This document shows positions 7,428 through 16,663 of a stretch of 53,685 nucleotides of DNA, one piece after another (the stretch's first letter is position 1; each line of letters begins with the position of its first letter). A program made the position numbers and the translations under genes. Source of the DNA: Lachnospiraceae bacterium (GTDB taxonomy: Bacteria; Bacillota; Clostridia; Lachnospirales; Lachnospiraceae). The notes under the pieces were generated by a model. That model was not told the origin of the DNA and ran no database searches. It saw nothing but the letters and a program-made list of their open reading frames with translations. The stretch spans positions 1 through 53,685 of the forward strand of contig JAAWOU010000016.1 in the NCBI GenBank assembly GCA_022799755.1. Reading direction: 5' to 3'.

Positions 7428-9635
7428 ATGGGTATCGTTTATTATGAGCAGGACAGGATCTTCAAGCTGGACACTCCTCGCACCAGTTATATGATGGGCG
7501 TGGTGGACAAGGAGGGGTTCCTGGGACATATCTATTATGGAAAAAAAGTATCGGGGCATGAATTGGCCTATCTGCTGCGCACAGAGGAGCCGCCTTTCGT
7601 GCCGTCCCGAAACGAGAGGGACAGGCTCTCCTTTCTGGATAAGTTTCCCATGGAATATCCTACCCATGGGATTGGCGACTTTAGAGAGGCGGCGCTGCGG
7701 GTGCGGTCCGCTGCGGGGCATAAGTTCTGCACCCTCTCCTATGTGTCCCATAAGATCTTTTCGGGGAAAAAGGGGATAGAGGGGCTTCCGGCTTCCTTTG
7801 CGGGGGAGGGGAAGTGCACTACGCTGGAAATCCTGTGCAGGGATGCGCATCTGGGCATGGAGGTGGTTCTAAGCTATTCCGTGTTCGAAGACAGCGATGT
7901 AATTGCGAGGCATGCGGAGGTGGCAAATCAGGGGAGGGAGCGGATTTTCTTGGAAAAGATAGTTTCCATGAGCCTGGACATGGACAACCGCTGCTTTGAA
8001 GCCCTGACGCTGCACGGTTCCTGGGCCAGGGAGTGCCATAGGGAAAGGAGGCCTTTGGGGAGGGGATTTCAGGGAATCGGCTCCCGCAGAGGAATATCAG
8101 GGCATCAGGATCACCCTTTCATGGCGTTGATGACGCCGGCGACTTCACAGGAGAGCGGGGAGGTCTACGGGGTGCAGATGGTGTATTCCGGAAATTATGA
8201 GATACGGGCCGAGGTCAGCCAGTTCGGCACAGTGAGGTGGCAGGCTGGGCTGGAGGGAGAGGACTTTTGCTGGGCGCTGGAACCGGGGGAGCGGTTCGCC
8301 TCGCCGGAAGCGCTTCTGACCTATTCTGACAGAGGACTGGACGGGATGACCGGGAGCTACCATGATTTTATCAGGTGCCACATCCTTAGGGGGGAATATA
8401 AGGACAGAAAACGTCCGATCCTGATCAACAACTGGGAAGCCACTTATTTTGACTTTGACACGGAAAAGCTGTTGTCCATCGCCCGGGAGGCCGCTAAGCT
8501 GGGCATTGAGATGCTGGTGATGGATGACGGGTGGTTCGGGAACCGGAGGGATGAGTTCAGATCCCTGGGGGACTGGTATGTGAACGAGGAAAAGCTGAAA
8601 GGGGGACTTTCCTATCTGGTGGAGGAGGTGAACAAGCTGGGGATGAAGTTCGGCATCTGGTTCGAGCCGGAGATGATCTCCCCGGATTCGGATCTCTATC
8701 GGGCTCATCCGGATTGGGCTATCGCGGTGCCGGGGCGGACGCCCTCCATGGCCAGGGGCCAGTATGTGCTGGATCTCTCCCGCAGGGAGGTGGTGGACTG
8801 CGTGTGGGAGCAAGTGGAGGCAGTGCTTAGAAGCGCCAATGTGGAGTATGTGAAATGGGACATGAACCGGCCGCTGTGCGACCTGGGGAGCCTGGGGCTG
8901 CCGCCTGAGAGGCAGGGGGAGCTGGCCCACCGGTATATGCTGGGGGTGTATGAGCTGCAGGAACGTCTGGTGACGCGGTTTCCTCATATCCTGCTGGAGA
9001 ACTGCGCCAGCGGGGGCGGGCGGTTCGATGCGGGGATGCTGTACTACAGTCCCCAGATCTGGTGCTCGGACGACACGGATGCCATAGAGCGGCTGGCCAT
9101 CCAGGAGGGAACGGCGCTGATCTATCCCTTGTCCACCATCGGGGCCCATGTCAGCAACTGCCCGAATCATACCGTAGGCAGGAATACGCCATTCGAGACC
9201 AGGGGGTATGTGGCCCTGGCGGGGACTTTCGGCTATGAGCTGGATGTGACCAGGATTTCGGAGGAAGACAAAGAAGTGATACAAGAACAGGCGGCGCTGT
9301 ACCATAAGTATAATGATCTGATTCGGGAGGGGGATTATTACCGGATCGCTTCCGCGGCGGAGAAACATCTGTACGATTGCTGGCAGGTGGTGGGGAAAGA
9401 CGGGAAAGAGAGCCTGGTGACCTGGATCCAGGTACTGTGCGGGCCCGGGAGGCAGAGCCACATGGTGCGGCTGAAAGGGCTGGAGGAATCGGCGCGCTAT
9501 CGGGTGGAGGGAGCCGGGGAGGAAGTCGAACTTTCCGGGGACATCCTGATGTATGTTGGGCTTCGGATTCCTGACAGAAGAGGGGATTTTGCTGGGCAGG
9601 TCTTCCATTTGGTGCGGGTGGAAGAGGCAGAGTAG
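7428..9635 (+). CDS. Alpha-galactosidase, glycoside hydrolase family 36
   Basis: A 735-aa retaining exo-hydrolase that removes alpha-1,6-galactose from raffinose-family sugars or melibiose; no signal peptide, so intracellular. The catalytic nucleophile is D478 in YVKWDMNRP. The acid/base is D548 in WCSDDTDAIER, just after the GH36 hallmark CASGGGRFDAGM. DDGWFGNR and GIWFEPEMISPDS are further (beta/alpha)8 barrel motifs. Length and residue numbers fit bacterial GH36 enzymes of the Geobacillus AgaA type as I recall them. I start at 7428 because GGGAGGG lies just upstream and the fold begins there; an ATG 72 bases earlier gives a non-conserved extension. LacI context suggests sugar induction. 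Confidence 0.95.
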   Translation: MGIVYYEQDRIFKLDTPRTSYMMGVVDKEGFLGHIYYGKKVSGHELAYLLRTEEPPFVPSRNERDRLSFLDKFPMEYPTHGIGDFREAALRVRSAAGHKFCTLSYVSHKIFSGKKGIEGLPASFAGEGKCTTLEILCRDAHLGMEVVLSYSVFEDSDVIARHAEVANQGRERIFLEKIVSMSLDMDNRCFEALTLHGSWARECHRERRPLGRGFQGIGSRRGISGHQDHPFMALMTPATSQESGEVYGVQMVYSGNYEIRAEVSQFGTVRWQAGLEGEDFCWALEPGERFASPEALLTYSDRGLDGMTGSYHDFIRCHILRGEYKDRKRPILINNWEATYFDFDTEKLLSIAREAAKLGIEMLVMDDGWFGNRRDEFRSLGDWYVNEEKLKGGLSYLVEEVNKLGMKFGIWFEPEMISPDSDLYRAHPDWAIAVPGRTPSMARGQYVLDLSRREVVDCVWEQVEAVLRSANVEYVKWDMNRPLCDLGSLGLPPERQGELAHRYMLGVYELQERLVTRFPHILLENCASGGGRFDAGMLYYSPQIWCSDDTDAIERLAIQEGTALIYPLSTIGAHVSNCPNHTVGRNTPFETRGYVALAGTFGYELDVTRISEEDKEVIQEQAALYHKYNDLIREGDYYRIASAAEKHLYDCWQVVGKDGKESLVTWIQVLCGPGRQSHMVRLKGLEESARYRVEGAGEEVELSGDILMYVGLRIPDRRGDFAGQVFHLVRVEEAE

Positions 9636-9672
9636 GTAATAGAGAGCGGAAATCAGAAGTTTCTACGGCTTG

Positions 9673-9718
9673 ACAGAAAATGCCGCATTCCGGTTTAACC
9701 AGATGCGGCATTTTCTGT
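9673..9718. terminator. Bidirectional terminator
   Basis: Perfect 16-bp arms (9673-9688 and 9703-9718) with A- and T-rich ends lie between convergent genes: the alpha-galactosidase on plus and the coiled-coil gene on minus, whose stop codon is three bases away. Confidence 0.8.
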
Positions 9719-9720
9719 GC

Positions 9721-10071
9721 TTAGGCAAGCCTTTTGAGTTTATCGCTATGTTCCATGATAACTTTTTTCATGACCTCATTGTCAGCTTTCAGAGCCTCGT
9801 ATCCTTCTACGGAATCTTTGTACCTGTCATAGGTTGAAGTGTAGCAGGCTTGAATTGTGTTCAACTGTGGCATGATTATATTTTCCTGGAACAGTTTTAT
9901 CTGGTGTATTTCGGCTTGAAGTTCGCCTTTGACAGCCTGAAGTTCGCTTTTGACGGCGTGAATTTCGCCTCTCAAGGCTTGCATCTCATTCTTTATTGGC
10001 GTTATTTCCGCTTTTAGCTTTACGTCCAATAACTGTGAGATTGCCAATAAGTCTTCATTTGTCAACGCCAT
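9721..10071 (-). CDS. Small coiled-coil protein
   Basis: A 116-aa soluble protein of unknown function. Residues about 15-65 form heptad-like repeats (EIHAVKSELQAVKGELQAEI), strongly predicting a coiled coil; the C-terminal third is also helical and charged. The ATG at 10071 lies ten bases after AGGAGG; an upstream TTG is in frame but contains the ribosome site. Similar small coiled-coil proteins are scattered in Clostridia genomes without an assigned role. It is transcribed alone and shares a terminator with the alpha-galactosidase. Confidence 0.65.
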   Translation of the reverse strand: MALTNEDLLAISQLLDVKLKAEITPIKNEMQALRGEIHAVKSELQAVKGELQAEIHQIKLFQENIIMPQLNTIQACYTSTYDRYKDSVEGYEALKADNEVMKKVIMEHSDKLKRLA

Positions 10072-10230
10072 AATAATGGGCCCTCCTTTCAAAGACTGTT
10101 TCCATCATATCACATAAGCCTGAATTTGTCACTGCGCGTTTACAAAATATTTATGCATTTGACAGATTTTGACCCTCATCCTATAATGTTATGTGCCGAT
10201 GATGAAAGGTTTTTACAGGAGGAGCTGCCT

Positions 10231-11268
10231 ATGAACTTAAAGGAGACTTATGCAAAAGTCGATTCTATATTAGACACGCTGGACTTCGGCGCGTTGCTGG
10301 AGGGGTTTCACAAGTACAGGTTTGCCGTCTACAACAGCCGGGAAATTTGCCTGGACGGAAAGCTGATCCCGTATGAGGACAGCTTCCGGGGGAACACTTC
10401 GCTGCTTTACAGTGGCGAATACATAGCCGTCTGGGACATTGAATTTTCCCCTATGGAGGATATGGAGAAGCTTGCCTATCTGTTGGTCCACGAGATGTTC
10501 CACTGCCATCAGTTCAGTAACGGTGAGGCCCGCTTTCCGTCTGATTTCGCCCTTTTGCGATATCCGTCAGATCCTGACAATTTCACGAAGAAGTACAATG
10601 AGAACCGATATCTTGCAGATGCCTGCGAGCATGGCGATGTCTCAAAACTTCAAAAATTTGCAGCCCTGCGGGCACAGAGGCTGTCGGCGTACCCCGAAAT
10701 GGTGGCCCAGGAGCTCAGGGCGGAGACCATAGAGGGAATGGCTGAATTCATCGGCCTGAAAGCCTTACAGGCAATCAACAGGGAAAAATATGCGTCCCAG
10801 GTCAGGGACTGCATCGGCAAACTGCGCGAGGAAAGCGGACTGCTGTTCGATGTCAGGAGAATCTCCTACTACACTGGAGTGGTGTTCTTTTTGAGCCTGG
10901 ATGCCCTGGGCCGCAAAATAGAGAATGATTTTAGAAGCACCCTTACCGTATACGAACAGAACCTGGTGGATACCCGGGGTGTGACGGTGCAGATGCGCCC
11001 CTATGACTTCATCGGCGAAAAGTACACTGCCCTTTTGGCAGAAAAAGAAGCGAAAATCGCCGGGCACATGGCCCATGCTCTATATGTTCCATGCAATGCT
11101 TTCATATGCGGATACGATCCCATGAACATGTTCCGGGTCAGGGATATGGTCTATTGCAGCCACTTCGTCTGCCTGGACGAGAACGGCCGGACAAAAGCAA
11201 TCAACAACGCTGTCCTGCTGGTGCTGGCAGAGGGCTCAGAGCGGGAAGTCTGCGGATATTACATTTAG
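10231..11268 (+). CDS. Putative zinc metallopeptidase-like protein
   Basis: A 345-aa cytoplasmic protein of no family I can name. It contains a gluzincin-like motif H87-E-M-F-H91 (LLVHEMFHCHQF), and a second possible metal-binding glutamate lies 77-81 residues later in AETIEGMAEFIG (E168 or E172). That spacing fits HExxH...E zinc proteases. No signal peptide or membrane helix is visible. Start 10231 is chosen for AGGAGG eight bases upstream; the 35 upstream codons look non-coding. It stands alone between the coiled-coil gene and the ECF sigma operon. Function is inference from the motif only. Confidence 0.75.
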   Translation: MNLKETYAKVDSILDTLDFGALLEGFHKYRFAVYNSREICLDGKLIPYEDSFRGNTSLLYSGEYIAVWDIEFSPMEDMEKLAYLLVHEMFHCHQFSNGEARFPSDFALLRYPSDPDNFTKKYNENRYLADACEHGDVSKLQKFAALRAQRLSAYPEMVAQELRAETIEGMAEFIGLKALQAINREKYASQVRDCIGKLREESGLLFDVRRISYYTGVVFFLSLDALGRKIENDFRSTLTVYEQNLVDTRGVTVQMRPYDFIGEKYTALLAEKEAKIAGHMAHALYVPCNAFICGYDPMNMFRVRDMVYCSHFVCLDENGRTKAINNAVLLVLAEGSEREVCGYYI

Positions 11269-11355
11269 GGGGGCGAGTTAAGAATCTTTTTTCAAAAAAT
11301 TATGTTTGCTATGTGATAAATGGGCCGTTCCGTTCGTTATATCAGTGAAACAACT

Positions 11356-11457
11356 TATACTGCACGCCAGATAAATTTACAGTAGGCCCCGACTGCAGAA
11401 CGCCAGCCAGGTACCTTTCGGTTTGCGTTACTGTAAATCCTGGCGGTCTGCAGTATA
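11356..11457. repeat. Long imperfect inverted repeat before the sigma gene
   Basis: The arms at about 11356-11383 and 11429-11457 share blocks such as ATTTACAGTA/TACTGTAAAT and GCCAG/CTGGC with small bulges; the loop is about 45 bases. It ends some 20 bp before the sigma-factor start. It could be a leader structure, a terminator-like element or an operator region. Confidence 0.5.
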
Positions 11458-11477
11458 TCACAGAAAGGGAGCGCCAA

Positions 11478-11948
11478 ATGACTGCCAGGGAACTGACCCG
11501 CCTGTTTGAAGAATACGGAAAAGACGTTTATCGTTTTGCCTACAGTATCACCCGCCATGCCGCGGATGCGGATGATATCTGCCAGAATGTGTTCTGCCGT
11601 CTGGCAAAGGGCAATGTGTCGCTGGAGCCGGGACGGGAAAAGGCATGGCTGCTGCAATGCACTGCCAATGCCTGCAAAGACCGTTTCCACTTCCTGCGGC
11701 GCTGGAATTCCGTTCCGCTGGAGGAAGCGGCGGAGATTCCGGACGAGACTGGACGGGCTGTCCTGGAAGCCGTGATGGCGCTTCCTGTCAAGTATCGGGC
11801 CCCCATTCATCTGTACTACTACGAGGGATACAGCCAGAAGGAGATTGCCGGCATCCTCTCGCTCTCCCTGACGGCAGTGCAGACCCGTATGCAGCGGGCC
11901 CGGGAAATGCTGAGAAAGGAATTGAGCGATTATGAGATCACATTATAG
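11478..11948 (+). CDS. RNA polymerase sigma factor, ECF subfamily
   Basis: A 156-aa sigma-70 family protein with region 2 at about residues 8-75 (LFEEYGKDVYRFAYSITRHAADADDICQNVF) and region 4 at about 100-150 (YEGYSQKEIAGILSLSLTAVQTRMQRAR). It directs core polymerase to a small regulon. The last 17 bp overlap the next gene, a membrane protein that likely acts as its partner or anti-sigma factor. Ribosome site AAAGGGAG lies upstream. ECF factors with such partners usually respond to envelope stress, and the signal here is not visible. Confidence 0.9.
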   Translation: MTARELTRLFEEYGKDVYRFAYSITRHAADADDICQNVFCRLAKGNVSLEPGREKAWLLQCTANACKDRFHFLRRWNSVPLEEAAEIPDETGRAVLEAVMALPVKYRAPIHLYYYEGYSQKEIAGILSLSLTAVQTRMQRAREMLRKELSDYEITL

Positions 11949-13029
11949 GAAAGCTATGGAACGCCTGAACCCCTCCCCCGATGTGCTGGAAAATGTCCTG
12001 AACCGGACCGGCAAAGCTAAGGCATGGCGGCTTTCTGCCCCCAGGAGGGTAGGAATAGCGGCTGCTCTGTGCGCGGCAGTGGCGCTGCTGTCCACAGGCA
12101 TGGCCAGCGCTTACGGACATTTCTTCCACAACATCCCCTCGGACGTGGCCGGATCCCTGCAGCCGGTGCAGCTGACCTGTACCAGCCAGGACATCACCAT
12201 GACAGTCCAGGACGCTTCCATGGTGGACGGTACTTTGGCCGTCTATCTGACTTTGGAGGATATCAGCGGCAGTGACCGGCTGGCGGAGGGCGTGGATTTT
12301 TACCACAGCTACCGGGTAGGCAAGCCGGAGGGGACGGAGGAGATCTCCTACCGGTACCAGTCTCTGGGCTATGACGGGGAAAGCGGTACCTACGGATTCC
12401 TGGTCACCATCACCCCCACCAACGGGGACAAGAGGCCTGCGTTTGTTCAGGGCCAGACTTATACGCTCTCCGTAGGGCAGTTATTGCTGGCCCAGAAGAA
12501 ACAACAGCAGACTTTCCGGCCAGATTGGACTTCTCTGCCCCAGGAGCCGGAGCGAATCCTGCGGGAATACTACCTCCGGAGTTATGTGGATAACTACAGG
12601 AGACCGGTGTCCACTTCGGACCACAAAGTGGAAGTGCTCTCGCCCGGAGGCTGGGGAGTACCGCTTGCCGGTGGATTTGCAGTCACTGCTGCAGGCTTTA
12701 CGGACAACGGCTTTCATGTGCAGATGCGCTATCCTGACAAGAAAGCGGATTTCGACTATGGGGAACTGGTTCTGGCCATGGCGGACGGAAGCGTAATCGG
12801 GAAAGTGCCGGGACAGTCGGATGCAGGAAACTTCTGCTCGGTGGGATTCTATGATGAGTATGGGTATTGGTATGAGGAATTCATTTACGACATCCTGCCG
12901 GGAGACCTGAAAGGAGCCTCCCTCCAGGGGGATTTCACCTCCGGCGGGTACCTGCTGGACGGTCAATGGGAAGTGAGCTTCTGCCTGGATAATGGGCAGG
13001 AGCCTGAGACGCATACGGTGCAGGAATGA
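11932..13029 (+). CDS. DUF4179-like membrane protein, probable anti-sigma partner
   Basis: A 365-aa single-pass protein. About 38 cytoplasmic residues precede a membrane helix at 40-60 (IAAALCAAVALLSTGMASAYG), followed by a roughly 300-residue extracytoplasmic domain. The arrangement, the start inside the sigma gene and the order sigma-then-partner match the DUF4179/RsgI-like pairs of Firmicutes. The short N-terminal tail would hold the sigma factor while the outer domain senses the envelope. Domain naming is from pattern memory; the pairing is well supported by the 17-bp overlap. A strong terminator follows. Confidence 0.7.
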   Translation: MRSHYRKAMERLNPSPDVLENVLNRTGKAKAWRLSAPRRVGIAAALCAAVALLSTGMASAYGHFFHNIPSDVAGSLQPVQLTCTSQDITMTVQDASMVDGTLAVYLTLEDISGSDRLAEGVDFYHSYRVGKPEGTEEISYRYQSLGYDGESGTYGFLVTITPTNGDKRPAFVQGQTYTLSVGQLLLAQKKQQQTFRPDWTSLPQEPERILREYYLRSYVDNYRRPVSTSDHKVEVLSPGGWGVPLAGGFAVTAAGFTDNGFHVQMRYPDKKADFDYGELVLAMADGSVIGKVPGQSDAGNFCSVGFYDEYGYWYEEFIYDILPGDLKGASLQGDFTSGGYLLDGQWEVSFCLDNGQEPETHTVQE

Positions 13030-13031
13030 GA

Positions 13032-13075
13032 AAAAGCGCGGAGAATCCGGGAAATAATGGATTCTCCGCGCTTTT
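13032..13075. terminator. Bidirectional terminator
   Basis: Perfect 17-bp arms (13032-13048 and 13059-13075) start with AAAA and end with TTTT. It is shared by the sigma operon on plus and the DUF1266 gene on minus. Confidence 0.85.
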
Positions 13076-13083
13076 GCGGTTGG

Positions 13084-14343
13084 TCAAAGCTTCGGATCCC
13101 GGTAGCGGAACAGTACTTTTTTGAGCACCGTGCGCTCGCCGCTGCCCGGGATGGAAGTCAGATTGGTCTTCCAGGGAACGGAGTAGGGACCGTCCGGGTT
13201 TGCTTTCAGCTGCTGGAAGATAGCCCTGCGTCTGGCGGCATACTGGGCGGCGTTCTGCTGCCCGATTCTCTCCAGCCAGGCTTCGTATCCCTCCAGATAG
13301 CTTTCCGCCATTTCATCCCAGGAGTGGAATCTCTGCTGGATTACTCTCCCGGCCCGGACGAACTCTGCGTCCAGCTCCTCCCGGTCTATCATTTTCACCA
13401 GGTACATCATGCCCAGCAGCTGGGTGGCCCTGCACAGATCCCAGCCCGCGCAGGGGGTGTCGAAGCAGCCTGCGTGCTTCTCCGTCAGCTCATGTACGGT
13501 TTGCAGTCCACCCTGGCGGTCATAAATGTCCCACTGTTCTCCCAGAGCTGTGCGGCGGAAATTGGCCACCACTTTCCGGCTCCCGTGGACTCCCGTCACC
13601 AAAGGCCAGCCCTCCAGCATGGGAAAGGAGTGGGCCCAGATGGCAAAGGTGGAGGCGCACCACAGCTCTGTGTCGTCTTTGGGCAGCAGGGGATCCCTCC
13701 TCCAGAAGACAGCGGGCGCGAAGCGCCAGCGGCGCACTCCGATTACCCTGTAGAGAAATACTGCGATGATGAAGAGCCACACAGAGGCTATCCTGCCAAG
13801 CGCCGTGCCGTAATCCGCCTGGGAGAGCACCGGCACATAGTCTCCGTACATATCCACATAATGATCCGTGGCCGCCAGAAGCTCCTGGTAGACCAGGATT
13901 TCAGCAGGCGGCTCCCACTCTCTCCACACCCCGGTGGGCAGGCGGTAGAGGCCCGGCTCATCGGTATCCTGAATGGCTTTTTTGTTGATGTGGGCGATCA
14001 CAAGCTCTCCGCTGGGGAGCCGTAGGCGATGGTAGATCTGGTCTCCGCTTCGGACAGTGTCATAATTGATCACCGCACCCTTTGTAATCAGGGTAAAGGT
14101 CTCCAGCCGCTCCATATCCGCCAGGGACTCCGCCACCTGGACTTCGGCGCCGGCCTCGCTTCCGGCCGCCCCTTTTTCCACAGTGACATCCTGTTGATAA
14201 AAGCGATACAATACAGGTCCCAGGACGAATTCCGCCAGCAGGGCCAGCGCTATGAGAACCGGGATCACCAGGAACATCTGAAACATATTTGTCTTAAAGC
14301 CGTATATATTTTTATTGGATATATGGTATCTGTTTGCACTCAT
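13084..14343 (-). CDS. DUF1266 domain membrane protein
   Basis: A 419-aa protein with membrane helices at about residues 22-48 and 178-200. The C-terminal soluble domain (about 220-390) carries the DUF1266 pattern AGWDLCRATQLLGMMYLV ... FHSWDEMAESYLEGY. The segment between the helices (about 50-175) is predicted outside. Function of DUF1266 is unknown; some members occur near secretion or toxin-immunity genes, which I do not see here. The start has GGGAGG nine bases upstream. It is probably transcribed on its own or behind the nucleotidase gene, 180 bp upstream on the same strand. Confidence 0.7.
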   Translation of the reverse strand: MSANRYHISNKNIYGFKTNMFQMFLVIPVLIALALLAEFVLGPVLYRFYQQDVTVEKGAAGSEAGAEVQVAESLADMERLETFTLITKGAVINYDTVRSGDQIYHRLRLPSGELVIAHINKKAIQDTDEPGLYRLPTGVWREWEPPAEILVYQELLAATDHYVDMYGDYVPVLSQADYGTALGRIASVWLFIIAVFLYRVIGVRRWRFAPAVFWRRDPLLPKDDTELWCASTFAIWAHSFPMLEGWPLVTGVHGSRKVVANFRRTALGEQWDIYDRQGGLQTVHELTEKHAGCFDTPCAGWDLCRATQLLGMMYLVKMIDREELDAEFVRAGRVIQQRFHSWDEMAESYLEGYEAWLERIGQQNAAQYAARRRAIFQQLKANPDGPYSVPWKTNLTSIPGSGERTVLKKVLFRYRDPKL

Positions 14344-14523
14344 GGCCGAATCCTCCCATAAAATCAGTCCCTGTGCCGGGAATGGCCGGCAGCCGCAGTT
14401 CCTGCTCCGACTCCAGCCCGGTTTGAGCTTTGCGCTATGTATGGGCAGCGGCTGAAGATTTGCCGTCTGCTCCTGAACAGGATCAGCGTCCCTTTGCTTT
14501 TCCCTGGGTTTTTCTATCCTTTC

Positions 14524-16488
14524 CTATCTTTTCCTGGCCCCAGCTTTGTGGGCCAGCCTGCGGACAAGCCTTATGAGCAGCCAGAACAGCAGGATGACCA
14601 GAGCCAGGAGCAGCAGGAGGACGCCTAGGATAATAAATGTGAATTTGTTGGGATTTTTCAGCAGATCTCCTATTGCCCGGCTGTCCTCCACCACCTTGCG
14701 GCCCTGGGCAGAGGCGTAAGCCTGGGGGATGTCGGAGACGCCGTCCCCGTTCGTGTCCTCCAGGGCGTCCAGAAATCCCGCGATGGCAGCCCAGGCTTTC
14801 AGTTCCCGTCCGCCGTCCGTGATGATGGCATCCTCGATGTTTCGGATGGGGGTGCCGTCGGCGAACTTGGGCTGGACGGACAGGATGCCGTAGGACACAT
14901 CCGTGACGGCACCCAGCATCTGGCCGCTGTACAGATCGCATACCACCCGATAGAGCTTGTCGTCCTGAATCTCAGCCCGTTCGCCGTTTTCGTCGGTCAT
15001 GTAACAGTCCGTGACTTTGTTCAGGAGGATCCGGTGGGGATTATAGGTAAAATGTAAGCCGCTGATGTAGAGCCTGGCGGATTTCATGAAGTCGGACACG
15101 GAGGCATCGATCTCGGCGCCGGTCTTCAGCTCCGCCCCGGTGAGGTACATGCTGATCAGCGGGTATCCCGGGATGCCGTCCGGTCCCACCCCCAGCGAGT
15201 AGGCATTGAACACATCCGTCACGGTCACGTCCCCCGTGGCAAAGGTATCGCGTACACAGCCCGAGGGCACGATGGCCGCATCGATTGGGTGATCGTCCGG
15301 GTCATCCGCGTTTTCCGCGGCATAGACAAAAGCGTCGGACAAAAGATTGCCCAGATTAAGCTCCTCATGGAGATAGTACAGGTCGTCGGAGGTGGCGAAC
15401 TTGATGTCGTTTTGGGCCAGCACCTGATCGGCCGTGTAGCCGAACCAGGACAGGTAGGAGGCGTCCACCTTTTCCATGAGGCTGTCGATCTTGACCTGGG
15501 TGGCCTGGTCGGGCCGGATGTCCTGGGTGATGGGGATCAGCTCATAGGAATCCATCTGCCAGCGCCCGTTTTCCTGTCTGGACATGGACAGGCTCCCTAA
15601 GTTCCTGGCGTAGGAGCCGCAGGATACGATGTAGGTGTCCCCGTGTCGGATGGGTTCGTAGAGGGAGGTGTGGGTATGGCCGCTGACGATCAGGTCGATC
15701 TCGGGCACGGCCTTTGCCAGGATTTCGTCCTCGGACTTGTCGGCTTCCTCGCTGGTGCCGCTGTGGGAGAGGCATACGATCATGTCAACGTCTTCGTTTT
15801 CCCGAATCTTCTTAACCGTGTCGGCCGCCGCCTCCGAGATGTCCCTGAATTTCAGCACACAGGTGGGGGCGCAGGCCAGGGAATCCTCCCCGAAGACGCC
15901 CAGCACCGCGATCCGGATGCCGGACTTATCCAATATAACGTAGTCTTTTATGCCATAGGACGTGAATGAGGCCTTTAGAAGCCGTTGGTCTTCCGTGAGG
16001 CCCTCCGCCTCCATGGCCTCCCAGTCCACGTTGCACAGGGCCAGGGCAGGGACGGGATCGCCGCTGCGCAGGGCGGCGTCCAGAGCTCCGGCCAGACCCG
16101 CGGATCGATAGTCGAATTCATGGTTGCCGAGCGTGCTGGCATCGCACCCCAGAGCGCCTAGCATCCGCAGCTCCGGCGCGTCGGTGTGGAAGATGGTCTG
16201 GACCAAGGTACCCATGGAGAAGTCTCCGGCATCCAGCACCAGAGCGTCCGGATTTTCTTCCTTTTTCTCGTCGATCAGTGTCTTGATCCGGGCGAAGCCG
16301 CCCAGGGTCACGTTCTGCCCCTCCTCCACGGTGGGAAAGCTGTCCAGGTGGGAGTGGGTGTCGTGGAGGAACAGGATGTCCACCTGTTCCGGGCCGGGCT
16401 CTGCGGCGGATACAGAGACGGCGTACAGGGGGAACGAGAGCATGACAGTCAGGCAAAATGCTGCGATACTTATTACAGTTTTTTTCAT
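14524..16488 (-). CDS. Membrane-anchored 5'-nucleotidase / metallophosphoesterase
   Basis: A 654-aa UshA/CpdB-type enzyme that would hydrolyse nucleotides outside the cell. It starts with a signal peptide (residues 1-28). The N-terminal calcineurin-like domain shows LHDTHSHL, LDAGDFSMG, TLGNHEFDY and VSGHTHTSLY metal-binding motifs. The C-terminal 5'-nucleotidase domain follows (about 340-560), including NLLSDAFVYAAE. A last helix (about 612-640) plus the basic tail RLVRRLAHKAGARKR would fix it in the membrane, instead of an LPxTG sorting signal. An EF-hand-like DTNGDGVSD lies at about 575-583. It likely serves nucleotide scavenging. Confidence 0.9.
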   Translation of the reverse strand: MKKTVISIAAFCLTVMLSFPLYAVSVSAAEPGPEQVDILFLHDTHSHLDSFPTVEEGQNVTLGGFARIKTLIDEKKEENPDALVLDAGDFSMGTLVQTIFHTDAPELRMLGALGCDASTLGNHEFDYRSAGLAGALDAALRSGDPVPALALCNVDWEAMEAEGLTEDQRLLKASFTSYGIKDYVILDKSGIRIAVLGVFGEDSLACAPTCVLKFRDISEAAADTVKKIRENEDVDMIVCLSHSGTSEEADKSEDEILAKAVPEIDLIVSGHTHTSLYEPIRHGDTYIVSCGSYARNLGSLSMSRQENGRWQMDSYELIPITQDIRPDQATQVKIDSLMEKVDASYLSWFGYTADQVLAQNDIKFATSDDLYYLHEELNLGNLLSDAFVYAAENADDPDDHPIDAAIVPSGCVRDTFATGDVTVTDVFNAYSLGVGPDGIPGYPLISMYLTGAELKTGAEIDASVSDFMKSARLYISGLHFTYNPHRILLNKVTDCYMTDENGERAEIQDDKLYRVVCDLYSGQMLGAVTDVSYGILSVQPKFADGTPIRNIEDAIITDGGRELKAWAAIAGFLDALEDTNGDGVSDIPQAYASAQGRKVVEDSRAIGDLLKNPNKFTFIILGVLLLLLALVILLFWLLIRLVRRLAHKAGARKR

Positions 16489-16600
16489 AATCGTTTTTAC
16501 TCCTCTTTTTATGAGAATAGCATTGGCAATCAGGTGTTTTTACATTATAATATCTGATAGAGGAAAAGGCAATATTTAATAATTTTTAATGTTTCTTTTC

Positions 16601-16629
16601 GTGACGAAAGCGCAGGAATGTGTTATAGT
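16601..16629 (+). promoter_or_regulatory. Sigma-A-like promoter for the LCP gene
   Basis: GTGACG (16601-16606), a 17-bp spacer and TATAGT (16624-16629) lie 35 bp before the LCP start codon. It is a fair match to the TTGACA/TATAAT consensus. Confidence 0.5.
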
Positions 16630-16663
16630 GCATCATAAGTCAGCACGAGAGGTGAAACAGCCA

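Noticed and set aside
13057..14025. 322-aa plus-strand frame opposite the DUF1266 gene
   Set aside because: Antisense of a well-supported gene, starts in the terminator, and has no family-like features.
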